A DNA stretch of 64,000 nucleotides from assembly GCF_018143015.1 (NCBI RefSeq), contig NC_054741.1, positions 63,214,697-63,278,696 of the forward strand, read 5' to 3'. A program made the translations under genes and the position numbers. How positions within the stretch are numbered: the stretch's first letter is position 1; each line of letters starts with the position of its first letter. Source of the stretch: Lytechinus variegatus. Its lineage: Eukaryota > Echinodermata > Echinoidea > Temnopleuroida > Toxopneustidae. This document shows positions 20,355 through 33,239 of this stretch, piece after piece. The notes under the pieces are model-generated. The model searched no databases. It was given only the letters and a program-made list of their open reading frames with translations, and was not told where the DNA came from.

Positions 20355-21582
20355 GATCGCAGTCCATGACGTTCTCTTTCCCGTTACACACGGCATCCAT
20401 CGTAGCACATCCATCACGTAGACGAATCACTGTAGTTCCATCAGGAGAAAAGCACATCTTGCCCGGTTTGTTGGCCTCGATCAGGTATTTCTCGATCATG
20501 TCATGGTTTGCTCCAGGTACCTCGATCTCGTCGACTTCGTCGATGACCTCCTCGTAGACGTCGGGATCGCACTTTCCTCCCTCGTCCGCGACTTCCTCGG
20601 CGAACAGTGTACATGCATCGCTCAGGTAAAGGGCGGCCTTTGATATGAAGACTGTAAGATATAGGACAATAATAATCCGGTAAATTCATAAATTGTGCCC
20701 AAAGCAAACACTGATAAAAGGGATGATGATGATGACTTTGCTGTTGCTGTTGCTGGTGATGGTGATGATGATGATGATGAAACGATAACAACAATAATGA
20801 TAAAGTAGTATATATGATAACAAATGATGATTAGTTCAATGATAATCATGATGATTATAATAGTGATGATAGCAGTTGTATGAATAGTGATAATGCAAAA
20901 TAAAAACACTTACCATTTGCTTGTGTTTCCTTAACCAAAGAAGAGCAAAGGCACATCAGACAGAAGATACAGAAAAGCTTCACCTGAGAGTCAATCAAAG
21001 GGCATCGTAGATAATGGTTTTCGATTCATTTCACTTTCGGCGATTAAGATAGACTTTTCTTTACCTAACCAATACCACACCCCCCCCCTTTTTTTTTTAA
21101 AGAACAAGACTTAATTGGAATCAAGTTACAGACGCATGATTATACCTGTGAGTGACGATTGAGATACAAAACGGTAGATTGCCGACTTTGTCCGTCTTTT
21201 CATTATGTCATATAAAATTACATATATATTCTAATGCATTATCATCTATTGAAATTAAGATTATAAAGATAAAAGAATGATGTTCCAAACTAGACACCAT
21301 AAACGTCCAATCTGATCAATCTTTAAATGAAGTGTTATCCATATTCGTAATCCTAATCATCTGTTAAAAATGGCAAAGGTTGAATGAAAATAGATGTGAA
21401 CATGAAACTGTGAATATTATGGTCGTGAGCCTGACATAACTGTTATCACAAATTGTGGAATTTTTTTTTCTTGTTTTAAAGATTGTATTATGTATAGAGT
21501 TTTGTCCTGTCCCCTACTTCTCAAAAATTGCGATTAACCCAGGCGATAAACGAATCTTTTGTCAACCTACCGAAATTCCCAT
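20355..21582 (-). CDS. Small secreted six-cysteine protein B2 (last exon not located)
   Basis: Family not recognised. Minus-strand exons are 21571-21582 (M-G-I-S), 20914-20983 and 20355-20651, with lengths of 12, 70 and 297 nt, identical to B1. Exon 2 is a cysteine-rich signal peptide (V-K-L-F-C-I-F-C-L-M-C-L-C) ending near T-Q-A. Exon 3 has six cysteines: C-x13-C, later C-F-S-P-D-G, C-x14-C-x6-C-x8-C. It shares E-E-V-I-D-E-x-D-E-I-E and N-V-M-x-C-D/K with B1. Exon 3 ends in phase 1 at a GTAAGT donor, so a tail exon is expected below 20355. I could not choose one; the downstream DNA is a long pyrimidine tract on this strand. The protein is probably an acidic extracellular protein. Intron 2 carries a GAT microsatellite (20715-20890). 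A TATA motif lies about 195 bp upstream of the ATG. Confidence 0.75.
20715..20890. repeat. GAT-rich microsatellite in intron 2 of B2
   Basis: Interrupted GATGATGAT and GTTGCTGTTGCTG runs; the poly-His/Ile frames it opens are not coding. Confidence 0.8.
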
Positions 21583-21775
21583 GATGATCGTGCTCCCTCT
21601 CGTGTTAATAGTAAATTCGAAAACGAAGCCTTAATTCAAACTGAAATATTGCCAAGAGTATATTTAGAACAATACCCACAGACGATGGCTCGAGGAATCT
21701 ATTGCCAAATGAAGATAAAGCTTATAGGCTGAGCCAATCTAAGAGATGAATGATGTTAGGTTGAGACGAGTTACA

Positions 21776-21783
21776 CTTTTATA
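21776..21783 (-). promoter_or_regulatory. Possible TATA box of gene B2
   Basis: TATAAAAG on the minus strand, about 195 bp before the ATG at 21582; the same octamer is used by the A genes. Confidence 0.5.
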
Positions 21784-21789
21784 ACCTTT

Positions 21790-23800
21790 TATTAACCTCG
21801 ACATGACTCATCATTCTCATGTATATTTTGAAAAAAAAAATGTACATATTGTTTAGATAACATCCTAACATTTTGTTACAGCAACAAGCTGCTGCTGTAG
21901 AACTGAAGGAAATTTCATTAACTGAACAAGGTTTGCCCTCCAAAACGTTGAACAGTTGTCACTCGAACTGTTATCAGTAAATCTTCGTGAACAGCAGTAC
22001 GATATGAATATGGGAAGGAAAAAAACATCTGCAATAAATGAAAACATCATCAACAAAACAATCTGAATTCGTAAGGATGTTCACCTTCGAAGACTTATAA
22101 TGCTCATGGCTCCTCCAAATGACATTGGTTCACTGTCATGTATAGGGTGCGGACAAATAATAATCCATGCATGTTCGATTAATGAATTTAATGAAGGGAT
22201 TAGAAAGATCATCGCCAGCATTTTTTTACGATGGAAAGAGCAGGTCACTTGCGATTTGTTTTAAATACTAGTGTAAATGCCCTAGATTCAAAGAGATTCG
22301 TTTATATTTTGAAGTATATTATAGACCAGCTGAAGTAAGAATGTAAATATCAAAAGATGACAAGCGCTCGAAATAATACAATGGATATCATAAAAATGAT
22401 TGCTGAGAAATATTACCAAAAACTAAAAGTGAAATTAAAAGGATCTGTAGACAGTATTATTTTACTTCATAAAAGTGCAAAGTCAAAAGGTCAGAGGGTA
22501 AAGGTAGAACTTAACAATAATATTTTGCAGAAAGATGGGTCATAAGGGTTTCTCCCGATGAGTATCTCTTTAAATCGGAAACGTTGGCGGAATAGTTCTG
22601 GATTTAGGTAAGATTATTGTCATTGCCATTTTGTATGCTAGAGGTCACGCAAGGACAAGTTATGGCTACTATGACTCAAGCATATCTGCTTATAACAGTT
22701 AGCCTCTGCTTTTCATTTTTATTATTAAACCATGTGCTTACAGTAAAAATTATGTTTTCACTCCTCTATTATAACAATGGCACATGGTAATGTACTTTAC
22801 CATATCATATTACTTTCATGTAAGGCCTATTATAAATTCATTTCGATTACGCAATCTTCACGGCATACGAACAATGCAGAAACCTCCGCCAAAATGTTGC
22901 CTTCTTATCTTTCTTTTGTAAATTGAACAAAAAATTGGATGAAACTGGTTTGAATTTGCATTGATTTGTTATTAATTTGTAGATGACTCGATAGAATTTC
23001 TTCTTTGAAATTAAACTTGTTGGCACTTCGAACATGTATTAATGAGATTTCACCCCTTAGCTTTAGCGATATGAATATCATCGAAAGAGTCTTACACTGT
23101 CGCACAGCTGAAAATGTCCTGAAAAAAACACCTCAGATTTGAAAATATTGGGCTTTCGAATTGTTCCTGATTACTAATGACATGTATGCAATCCTAAATC
23201 GATATCAAATGTAGTAGATTTAAAAGCAATACAGATTATAAATTGTTCAGAACATTAGAAGTCAAACTTAATATGAATCATGTTCGAAGAGGTGTTAGCG
23301 CAGAACGAAGCAACTGAGCTGAACATGAGAGTATTAATATATATTTTTCCAATTGTGTATGAATGATCTGGTGCACATTTTTTTAAAATAAATGCTTGTG
23401 AAAATATAGTTTCTTTAGAATTATTGCTTGTTATTAACTGCTGGCAAGATTTTGATATATCATGCTGGGTATACATTCAACACAATGGTAAGCCTCACTC
23501 ACCTTCTCTATAATGACGGCAAGGACGGGTAGCTTGGCGAAGCTTCAATGGTTACCATGGTAACGCTAATATTATACTTCCGCTACATTGTATGCACAAA
23601 ATACAATGTGATCTTAACCACAGAATGTGAGAAAACTTTTTTCGGCAAATTTCTTGCGATTGTTTGGACAAATTTAAAACAAAGTTTATTTCTGATCTTA
23701 TCTAGTTAGGAGCACGATCATTCAAGTCTTTGCTTAGCAATTATCATAAATATTACTCGATTTAGGATTATTGGTATTTGGATTTTTAAAGAGATCTTTT
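21790..23800. other. Intergenic stretch between B2 and C
   Basis: Short frames only. No family domain or repeat was recognised; it lies between the divergently oriented genes B2 (minus) and C (plus) and should hold both promoters. Confidence 0.5.
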
Positions 23801-23825
23801 GACAGGATTTTCCTCCTTTTCAAAG

Positions 23826-26800
23826 ATGAAAACAATGGTAAGAGATATAATCTTCATAACTTTCAGGGAACAATTTAGGGAAATTTTATAAAGCTAAGTA
23901 ACATTTCGTATTTTAAAAATGTCAATTTGCAACGTTTCTTCGATTTCTTATGGATATTTTACTATGAAACATTACTCAGTCAGAATATGCTGAATATATT
24001 TATATTTTCACTCAACATCATTCTGATTACTTCAATGCATGAAAATTCGATATGATTAGAGAAATATGTTCTTAGAAAAGGTTTATATGTGTTTGAAGGT
24101 CTCTTTTATCCGAGGGGTAAATTCAGAAGTTTGGGAAATGTCAATTATCTAACTTGCGTAGCATTTTTTTTTTTTACAAATCAACTCACCTTCACAATAT
24201 ATTTGTCATAATGTGGTCTGGAATATTTCTTGCCATTTAAATTTCCTTAAAAGATGGTTGTAAGCTTTATTGTTACGGATATAAAAATTTACTCGGGCGG
24301 AACTTGAAAATACGGGAATGGGATCGCGCTAGTTTAGGGGTCAATGCTTTCAAAACCTGTGGTTCCACGTGCGTACAACGAAATAGTTCAATAGGACGTA
24401 TCGCAATTTAAAATCTTGTATCTATGTGTGGGATAATGTTCTAAAAAATACTTTAAAAAGGCTGAGCAAGAAGTTGCCTAACATTAGGTTCAAAGAGAAA
24501 TACATTTATGTTTGTTGGATAACAACAGTACGTTTTCTGGACGATTTTTACACAACATTGGTTAAAATTGCCCAACCTTGTTCCTAGTTTATGCACGTTG
24601 CGTTTTATTCCAATTTTGCATAAAACCCTTTTTTAGAGTGCAAGTACGCCCTATAACATGAACTATATAAAGGTGATGCACATTCTGAATTTGAAATAAC
24701 TCTAATGGCAAATTGTTTGCTTCTTTCTATCATTGTTTTCAGATAAGAATTACCCAAATTGCTGTCTCTGTCGTCATAGGCTTTGCTGTAATACAATATG
24801 CAATCGGTAAGAAGTAGTTAGTCTCATTCGTATAATAAGTATTATGACATGGTATGGAGCATGAATCACTTGCGTAACAAAAGATAGAGAGTAAGAGTAC
24901 AGTAGGGGGTAGGCCCCCTTCATCCTATAAGAGAGAGTCAGAGAGAAAGAGAAGACAAGTTGTACGGTCGAGGGAAAACCAAATAGGGAAAAAAAGAACA
25001 AGAAAATGGTATAACTGGTGTGTTGGCTAAGTTGGTAGAGCGTCCGTCTTACAACCGGGAGGTCGGGGTTCAAACCCCGGCCGCGTCAGACCAATAGACG
25101 TTAAAAGATTGGAGTTGCTGCTACCCTGTTTGGCATTGAACGATTAAAGGGATAGAGCCTCGTCGATCTGGCGCTGCACAGCGGCTGCCGGGCCCACGGT
25201 CAATTGGGCAAAGCAAGTTTTCGGAGTATTTCATTAAAAAAAAAATATGGATTTATCATTGGATAATACTTTTTTGACGGGCCTTTCATGGAACTTTATC
25301 AAATCTTTTTTTAAAATGTGATTCAAATTTTAAAGGGTTTCTTTCGTGCTCTCTGGATTCGCTTGCTCGATATTATCTACGAGTTGTTTCCTCTGTACCC
25401 TCAGTTGTTTTTTTTACCCAATACGCAAATGGTAGGCGAAGTCCTTGTAATTTGAGAGTTTGTGTGTTTGTTAGACACTAGGCTTGCATATTAGCTTTCT
25501 ATATTTGAACTTATTGCTTCAAATAAATCAAGCATTTGATCACGTGACCAAACCTCAAATTATATTAACCCGTGTTTTTTCTCTCAGCCAAAAAACCAGA
25601 ACCTGACAGAAGCATTGCAGCAGTGGTGATGTCCCTGTGCACCCCATACCAGAAGGCTAAGAAGGAATATGACATGAAATGCAACCGTACCCTCACCGAT
25701 GGGTTGAAGGGGCATTCCGACAAAGCTAAGATTTTTATTGAGGCTGCCGACAGCAAGACATACTGCACGGGGAATGAGAATGAAGGATCGTTGCTTCGTT
25801 TTGACACGGCATGTCATGTGATTGCTCATCTCTGTGACTACATGCAACTTGGAGAACTGATGAAGTGCCCCCATGCTCGTAAGTAACACCCTTTATAGTT
25901 GCAGATTTGACTCTGACGGGGATGTGCCGCCGACTATTAAATTCTAAGTGTCTTTATTGGTTATTATTCATCAAAATTTTCCCGATCTAGCTTCCGCTCA
26001 GAGGGCTAGAAACCGTTTTGTTATATCTTTTTTTATTGTGGAGGGGGGGGGCCTAATATTTTGTGCTTCATGCTATTTCTATCTGAAAATGGAACAGTCT
26101 AAGCACGTTTTGTAATCATCACCAGCCAACCTATAATGCATATTCATGAAGATATGCATGCCTAGATCTTTTTCACTGGAATATTGCAAATCTTTACAAT
26201 TCAATAACTTCGTTAATTTGTTATCCGATTTTGATGAAATTTTTAGCATTTTGCTCTGTGAATTTTACTCTACATGTATGGAATTAGATATCTTTAGCCC
26301 GGAGCATCCCATTAGCATGATTACTGTCTTTACTCCTGTAACTGATGTTGCCAGTGACTGTTGTTACCCAGGGGTGTAATGAAGGAACTGGAAATGTTGT
26401 TCGAAGACTTCTCCAAACGAAATCTGAGAGAATGAAGCTAGCGTGCAACAACAAAACAATCATTTTGTTTATGTATTCTCATAGTAAAATGCCACAATAA
26501 ATTGTTGTCGAATCGTCACTTTCTCCAGAAAGCTCAATCTCTACGCTGATGTTAGAAAGTGCAGCGCGGAGATTTAACAAGCAATTAAATAATGAAAGAA
26601 CATTGTCTCTAACCTTTCTTCCAGCTCGTGCACGTCATTGTAGTCTAAAAAATGATTAATTAATTGATTGATAATACCAGCTATTTAACTAACTGGTATT
26701 CAAGTTGACTGTAACTAAGCTGTAACAACGAGCGTCCCTGGACGCAAAAAGCGCCCAACAATTGTAATTCCTTTTAATGGTGACGGTTTGATGAAGGCAT

Positions 26801-26913
26801 AATTTCAAAATATATCTATTATGTTTCTCTTTTTTGATTTCCCAGAACCACTGGCTAAGAGAAAAAGCCACGTGAAAAGTAGCTCCAAGAAATCTGTGCG
26901 AAGGAAGGAATAA
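23826..26913 (+). CDS. Small secreted six-cysteine protein C, basic paralogue (four exons)
   Basis: Family not recognised; related to the A and B genes by design. Exons are 23826-23837 (M-K-T-M), 24743-24806, 25588-25878 and 26846-26913; introns are GT-AG with phases 0, 1, 1. The total is 145 codons (144 aa). Exon 2 is a hydrophobic signal peptide (AVSVVIGFAVIQYAIA) ending before K-K-P-E-P. Exon 3 has six cysteines: C-x13-C, C-x15-C-x6-C-x10-C. The last exon is 68 nt, the same length as in the A genes, and gives a 21-residue tail rich in Lys, Arg and Ser (P-L-A-K-R-K-S-H-V-K-S-S-S-K-K). Unlike the acidic A and B proteins the mature chain is basic. Exon 1 was chosen by its fit to the 12-nt pattern and its GTAAGA donor and is the least certain. 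Intron 2 contains a tRNA-derived SINE. Confidence 0.75.
25016..25235 (+). mobile_element. tRNA-derived SINE in intron 2 of gene C
   Basis: The head is tRNA-like: TGGCTAAGTTGGTAGAGCG is a good A box, CTTACAA resembles a valine-type anticodon region and GGTTCAAACCCC a B box. The T loop is one base short and the acceptor ends do not pair, so it is not a tRNA gene. The body continues AGTTGCTGCTACC, GATAGAGCCTCGTC, CTGGCGCTGCACAGCGG. The same body recurs inverted at 44104-44200, confirming a dispersed family. Confidence 0.8.
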
Positions 26914-27430
26914 TTCAATTCAACCAACACGGATGGATTTTCTGCAAATACAAAGTTTAATACAATTAGTTTTCACCTCTACATTTGAAGCATATAACGA
27001 CAATTATAACAGCCTTAGTTCCAGTGGTTTGCTTGATCTCAATCTATGCTAGCAATAATCATGGTTGAGATGATAGGCATGAAGAACTTTTTATTGGGGG
27101 TTACTTATATTTATATGAGAAATATCTTCTCCGTGATTTACTAATTTCAATGTTACTTTAAATCTTGGAATAAGAATATGGATTTAAATGAAATAAAAAT
27201 GAAATATTGTTATTCATTTGATATTCACCTTTATTGGAAAGTGTTAATTAAGTAAGATAAGGATTACACCAACGTCACAAATTTGGAATGTCATCCTTTC
27301 TTTCTTCGACCCATATAAATTGACGAAAGATGCACTAATTGATATTGTGTTAGATAATTATATTTGTTTTGGCAGCCGAGCTGTATTTTGTTTCTTAAAT
27401 TAAATATCTTTACGGAAAGTAAGTTATGGA
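26914..27430. other. 3' flank of gene C
   Basis: AT-rich, no gene. AATAAA-like words (AATGAAATAAAAATG near 27190) may supply the 3' end. Confidence 0.4.
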
Positions 27431-27749
27431 TGTAAATATATTGTTGCATCTGTTATTGTCGTTATACTAATTATGATGATTTGAATGATGATAATTGTGA
27501 TGACAATGATGACAAGATTGACAATGTCGGCGACAGGTGTTACGGTGGTGGTGATGATGATGATGATGACGATGATGTCTCCTGTCTCCACAATGGTGAA
27601 GGAAATAAGGATTATTCAATGGGAAAATAATATTTTGATAATGGAGAAAGAAAGATTATTAATACAATGAAAATAATAATAATAACAATAATGATAAAAA
27701 TTATATTATCCAGAGTTAGTAACTTCAACTGTCAGCTGTTTTTTCAAGT

Positions 27750-27907
27750 GGGTCCTTATATCTGCTCTCCACCATGTCGAGCCATAACAAGACAAGATGG
27801 TAGGAGTTCCCATTTTTTAAGTCTTTGGTATGACTTGGTCGGGATCGAACCAACGACCTTCCGCGCATGAGGAGGGCGTACTATAACTGAGCTGTCCATA
27901 GTGGGGT
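27750..27907 (-). mobile_element. tRNA-derived SINE
   Basis: On the minus strand ACAGCTCAGTTATAGTACG (A box) is followed by CCTCATGCG and GGTTCGATCCCGACC (B box), then a body with AAAAATGGGAACTCC. No acceptor-stem pairing. A different family from the SINE at 25016. Confidence 0.65.
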
Positions 27908-28132
27908 GAGGACATTGGTGACGATCGTAAGGGTGATTGTGGTGATGATGATGGTGGTGGTTGTGATTATGACTCCATTTACACATGTGTCGGTTTCATC
28001 GAGTCGGCTTCACGCCGCCCTCACTCGTATGTACAAAATTAATGGTGTCTATGACACTAGTCATGATGATGTGCGACCATATGGGTGGTGGTGATGAAGG
28101 TGTAAACGATGTTGGAAGTAATGGGTTATTCC

Positions 28133-28281
28133 TTTTGTTTTAGAGTACACTCATAGCTATTCACATTATTAGATGACATGCCTTGCTCAAGGGCATAGGT
28201 GAGTGGCCGGGGATCGAACCCAGGACTTCCATGTGCTTGGTCAGGTGCCTTAAACCACTCGGTCAAGCCATCTCCATAGGT
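28133..28281 (-). mobile_element. tRNA(Leu/Ser)-like SINE, copy 1
   Basis: On the minus strand GGAGATGGCTTGACCGAGTG (A box region) and GGTTCGATCCCCGGCC (B box) are followed by CCCTTGAGCAAGGCAT. A second copy with the same order lies at 59608-59740. Confidence 0.75.
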
Positions 28282-28549
28282 GGAGGTGGTGGTGATTGTG
28301 GGTGAATAGTGGTGGTCGAGGAAATGGGTAAGGTAGAGATGATATAGAGATTGCTGTGGTGGTGATTGCTGAAAACATCTGGGGTTCATATTGTATGATA
28401 ATGTTACGGCGGCTTCGGCGGTGGTGGTTGTGGTGGCGATGGTTGTTGTGATCGTGATGATTTTGGTTGTTGAGTTACCGATATTGATAATGACGACGGT
28501 GATGCCTATTCACAAGAACCAACATTTGTGTTATGTTGCCCATAATTAT

Positions 28550-28900
28550 ATTGCATACTCATGGATAAGCTTTCCCATTTTTCTTTTACCCCCTTTTATT
28601 TCAGCTCACCATCTCACACGCCCACCTCTCTCTCTCTCCCATTTTCCACCCACCAGTCCCTTATATAGGTGTTCTCTATAATTATTTTTCTTTCATCGCC
28701 TCGCTTCTTATCATCCTTTCTCTCTCTTTCTCTTCCTCTCCCCCCCTCTATTCCTTCCATTCATATCATCTTTTCTATCTTTCCCTCTTTCCTGTCGTCT
28801 GTCTCTATAACACACACACGCACACGCTCACACACCCCGATTATGTCCTCTTCTCCAATAGGATATCCTTTTTTTTAAATTAAGTTTCTTCACTTATTTT
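28550..28900. repeat. Shared 3'-flank block of the A genes (A1)
   Basis: Reads ATACTCATGGATAAGCTTT, then a CT-rich run and CACACACGC, and matches blocks downstream of A2 (34730-35500), A3 (41870-42330, inverted), A4 (51110-51620, inverted) and A5 (54480-55260). Confidence 0.7.
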
Positions 28901-29007
28901 TTTCAATTTTGCATCTTTCCAATTACTTCTTTTTGCAAAAATCTTACTCCAAAAATAAAACAAGCGATGACAGTCAAATAATTAGATTTGCAATACTTGT
29001 TTAGAAT

Positions 29008-29013
29008 TTTATT
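29008..29013 (-). terminator. Polyadenylation signal of gene A1
   Basis: AATAAA on the minus strand, about 185 bp after the stop; conserved at the same place behind A2-A6. Confidence 0.6.
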
Positions 29014-29195
29014 TAAATATATTAGTGAATGGAAGAGACATAAAAAAGAAAGTAGCAGCATCTTAAAATGTTATTTATATAAAAGTTGAATGAAAAATTG
29101 GTCTTAATACACATAACGACTCAATGTAATGCATCATATATTATGGTCCTCAGGGAAGATGGGTGTGTTTCGACCTTTGACCTGAGATGACCCCC

Positions 29196-31134
29196 TCAGT
29201 CTGTTTCACTAGATTCGACGGATGACGATTCGGCAGAGACAGACGAGGAACGTCTGAAACGAGCTGCAAGCAAAGAAATATAATAAGAACACAAAAATCA
29301 GTCATCATTAGCATACGAAGAAACTCCTAAGATTAACCTGATATATATCATGTAAACATGGATATGCAGTGGTGCTATAGTTTGGGGAACCCCACCAAAA
29401 TAACCCCTTCTTCATGTTGATTGTTGAATGAATCGACAACACTTCAATGTATGATGAGCACAGAGAGACAAACTGAATGTAATATTTTTCACCTGACTTC
29501 ACATTAAAATATCTAAAAGATGGCAGAACTTGATCGCTTTTAAACATGCTCATTTTCTGGTGGGTTCACTAACCTTTGGCATCAGTCCATTTCAACTTAT
29601 TTTGTATCAATATACTTAAATGACTTTGGACAATGTCACCGTGTCAGAAAAAAGTAGAAAAAAAATGAATAAGACATAAGAGAATATTAAGATATAACTC
29701 ACCTGTAGAGGGACAGTCGACAACTTCAAGGCAAATTTTTTCCAAGATTTCACAGGCATCAGCGCTATCCTGCTCTCCTTCCTCTACCAAACACACCATA
29801 TCATTCTCAGCTTCATCAAACAGGTTCTGTTCAGTAGATGTAAGAAGTCCTCTTAGGTCTTCTTCACACGTGTCAACCACCTGCCTGTATCTGTCACATA
29901 GGGCTTCGAACTCTGCAGTGCGATCGGTAGTTTGGGCTAGAAATCAAGGAATTTTTTTAAAAAAATGATGTTTCGTTGACTTTACCAGTAAACCACACAT
30001 TACAAACATATAATTTGCATTTAATAATAATGATCTGCATCATCATAATAAGATACAAAACAACTGCACCAAAATGAACAAATTAAGTTTTGTTGTGTAA
30101 TATTGAAATTTGCTGTCCTAAAATATGAAAAGATATTAAGTCATCCCCTAGACATAGAGATATATCATGTACATCAGCAATTTACAAATGATGAAAAACA
30201 CACACACACGCACCCTTACACACACACCCTCACCCACCCTCACACACATATATACTGTATATATATATACCCGAGTAAGAAACATATCTGCAGATTTCAA
30301 AAAATGCCTCTTTTTCTCTATTGATTTTTGAATAAAAAAAAATAAATATACCTTTCACTTCCATTGCAAAACATGCAACGAGACACAGACAAACGCAGAA
30401 TGTTTTTAACTGTAGAGGGGAAAAGGGATAAAATACTCAAAATTAATTTTGTACTATACATAATCAAAGTTTAAATCGTGAAATGAATTAAAGTATTTAT
30501 TGAAATTCAATATTCAAGGAAGTCCATGATATTGCAGATAAGTGTATAAGGATCTGCTCGGATAAATTTCGTTCGTGCATTAGATTTAGATTTTTTTAAA
30601 CAAATAAATCACACAAAGTATAAGATTCCTACCCCAAAAGAGAAGGAAAATAAATAATTTGATTAAAAGAATGAATCGTAAAAACAAATGAGGATAAAAT
30701 GAAAAGAAATATAGATATAAAACGAGAAGAATATGAATTTTTCTTTGAAATGAATAAATAAAATAATTCATGAACAGTATTTTCGTTGTATTTTCAATGT
30801 AGAACAGAAAATGAACAAATTGGTTATATGTTTAATATAAATTGAATTCAATATCACATACCATTGGCAGATCGGGGGCCAAAAAGATGAAAGGTATAGC
30901 TCGACCTGTGCGATTTTAGATAAACCTTTGGTATATAATACAGATTTCTATTTCTGTTTCATTGTAAACATTTTTAAAAAGATATTAAAATTCATGTAAT
31001 CAAATTTGATATTTTTTCTTCTCATTATATACATAATATTCTTCAAAAGTTAAAACTAAAACAGATTTACACAGTTTGAACAGTTTCTGCTGGAATAATG
31101 TAAAAAATAATGGTGTACTTACCGATTGAGCCAT
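29196..31134 (-). CDS. Secreted six-cysteine protein A1 (four exons)
   Basis: Family not recognised. Minus-strand exons are 31123-31134 (M-A-Q-S), 30352-30409, 29703-29936 and 29196-29263; all introns GT-AG, phases 0, 1, 1; 123 aa. Exon 2 is a signal peptide (L-K-T-F-C-V-C-L-C-L-V-A) ending in E-V-K-A before Q-T-T-D-R. The mature part is acidic with cysteines spaced C-x9-C, then C-x12-C-x6-C-x5-C. The last exon encodes A-R-F-R-R, a furin-type R-x-R-R site, followed by a Ser/Glu-rich tail with three S-x-E motifs (S-A-E, S-V-E, S-S-E). A1 differs from its sisters by C-P-S-T in place of C-S-S-T at the exon 3 end. It is one of six near-identical copies in the window. Extracellular location is likely; role unknown. 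Confidence 0.85.
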
Positions 31135-31236
31135 TTCAGGAGTTTTGCTGAGTCGATCGCTTTGAAAAAAAAAGGTAAAAGGATAAGAGTTACTTCGAAT
31201 GCTGATGAGTGAGTGATAAATGACTTTATTTCCTCC

Positions 31237-31244
31237 CTTTTATA
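31237..31244 (-). promoter_or_regulatory. TATA box of gene A1
   Basis: TATAAAAG about 105 bp upstream of the ATG, within ATACTATAAAAGGGA, a block conserved in all six A genes. Confidence 0.8.
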
Positions 31245-31344
31245 GTATTTCAACATAATCAAAATTTAGGATGGACATTTTTTGCTTTCAGGATTGTGAG
31301 ATTGCAATATGACATGATATGACAGTGTAAGAATAGAACAAAAG

Positions 31345-31800
31345 AACATTTTACGTAATTTGTTTGTGAAAGGTTAAAACTGTCATTACGAATTTTCGTT
31401 TCTAATTATCATGATTATATGCGTAATTAATATCTATACCATTAATATGAAGTTGACATTTTGAAAGGTCAAATTAAAAAAAAAACAAATAAAACGGGTG
31501 AACGACCAACTAATACGTTTATATTGAGATCCAAGGATCTCTACCCCCCCCCCCCCCCCACCATCTTCCCCAGTCGCACCTAAATTCGATTGGCACTGTC
31601 TATTAATTACCTTGTTTTCATTTACCTTTGAAATTAAATGAAACAATGAGAGTAATTTGGCGGCCGGTCGCTTATTTGAAGTTTCATTTGGAAATATAGT
31701 AAATTAACTGATATTCTAATCCTAGTGTCAATCATTGTGAAGAAATGGGGATAGAACAAGAGGTCTCACGTCGTTCACAAAATTGAAAGATTTAAGGATG
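31345..31800 (-). promoter_or_regulatory. Conserved upstream block of A1
   Basis: Contains the TTACGTAA-type site (minus strand AAATTACGTAAAATG near 31353) and AAATGAAAACAAGGTAATTAATAGACAGTG, both repeated upstream of the other A genes. A C-run of about 18 lies at 31543-31560. Confidence 0.55.
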
Positions 31801-32459
31801 ACTTAACGGATGGTGCGTCAGAGCCACAGTGAAGATAACCAATTTTGTTTTTATTATAATTTATTTTGGGTTTATTTCATTTCTATATCCATTTTTTAAA
31901 CATGCGAATCGGGGATACATAAATAAAGGGTATTACTTCTTAAAAAGGGTAACCAAAATTCAAAGGTCAGTTTTAACAGGAATACGTGATATCTATATGA
32001 GTAATTCATCAACTTTCATCGACACCTTGATTGCGCCACAATAAGCCAGTTCGGATTTCCATTCTGCGCATGATCAGAAGAAGGTCATTTGTACTATAGT
32101 GACAAGGTGGTTTGATATTTAACGAGATAAGCACCAACTTTGATGTCTTGATTATTCATATATTCTTTTAAATCGGGTTTTCCATAAGAAAAAAAAACAA
32201 TGCGTCCATTAGCGACTGGCATTTCACAGTTGGCCAAGTACATTGATATAACAAACAAACTTGAAAACCTATCTTATTATAGCTTGTGAACCAATTTGGT
32301 TCATTGTCTTGATAAAAATATTACAGATACCAGGAGCGTAAACATTTCCCGATTGTGCTGAAATAGCAATTAAAAAGGAACATAAAAATAAAGATGAAAT
32401 CGGAGGGTCTAATGTTTACTTCCAGTGGATAGGATATAGAACTTATATTGCATATCTGA

Positions 32460-32739
32460 CCAGGGCCCCGTCTTAAAAAGAGTTACGACTGATCTGGTCA
32501 AGTATATGGAAATCCATCAGTGTCATAATTTCTTCTCTAGGAAATTTGAGCAATGTCCATTGAAAACAAAGAGAAGCATGCTGAATTGTCAAGAAAACAG
32601 TGAATATGTGAATATATACATCATATTCATTTCTAGAAAATATTTTGAACAAACATGTATTTTAAATGTTGACGTTGCTGGCTTTCCATAGTTGTGGTTG
32701 ATTGGATCAATCGTAACTCTTTGTAAGACGGGGCCCAGG
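32460..32739. mobile_element. MITE with GGGCCCCGTCTTA ends
   Basis: Left end GGGCCCCGTCTTAAAAAGAG, right end in reverse complement GGGCCCCGTCTTACAAAGAG, with the match continuing TTACGAYTGATC. At 280 bp with no coding capacity it is non-autonomous. No clear target duplication. Confidence 0.8.
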
Positions 32740-33239
32740 AAAATGGTATGCCGCCCGTCACATTTCGAAAATAAATCGACATTTTATTAAATCATCTCGT
32801 GACGAGATGTTTTTATCACATGAAACGTTAAATAGCCCGAATACTTCAGCTAGTCACATACATGTAATTCCAAAAGTTAAGTGATAATTCTTCTCCATTT
32901 GGAAAAAGGAAGTTCAGCGATTACCCTTCCTAGAATCAGTGTTATACACACTTTGTCAATCAGCTATTGGCCTATCGATTAAAAAAATCTTGGGAATGGA
33001 TTGGGTTGAATGAATGTATTTTCCTTTCATGTTGTCATTAGGCTCATGCCACATAATAATAAGTAATTTGGTCAGTATACTGTCTCGGAAAATTTCATCA
33101 CTTCAGCGAATAGTGAAAAAATAATATATTGAGACAAATGTTCGACTCTTCAACACATTTTGCATGTTGGCTGTTAAAGCTTGGATTTCATTGCATTTGG
33201 ATATGAAAGTAGAGCAAAGGAGAGGGAAGGTAAAATGTA

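Larger units (their letters stand above)
27431..28500. repeat. GAT/GGT-rich microsatellite region
   Basis: Runs of GATGATGATGA, GGTGGTGGTGA and TGTGGTGGTGA interrupted by two SINEs. Val/Met/Ile-rich frames are artefacts of the repeats. Confidence 0.75.

Noticed and set aside
25019-25093. tRNA(Val) gene
   Set aside because: Box A, anticodon region and box B look right, but the T loop is one base short, the acceptor ends do not pair and the SINE body follows; the same body occurs at 44104-44200.
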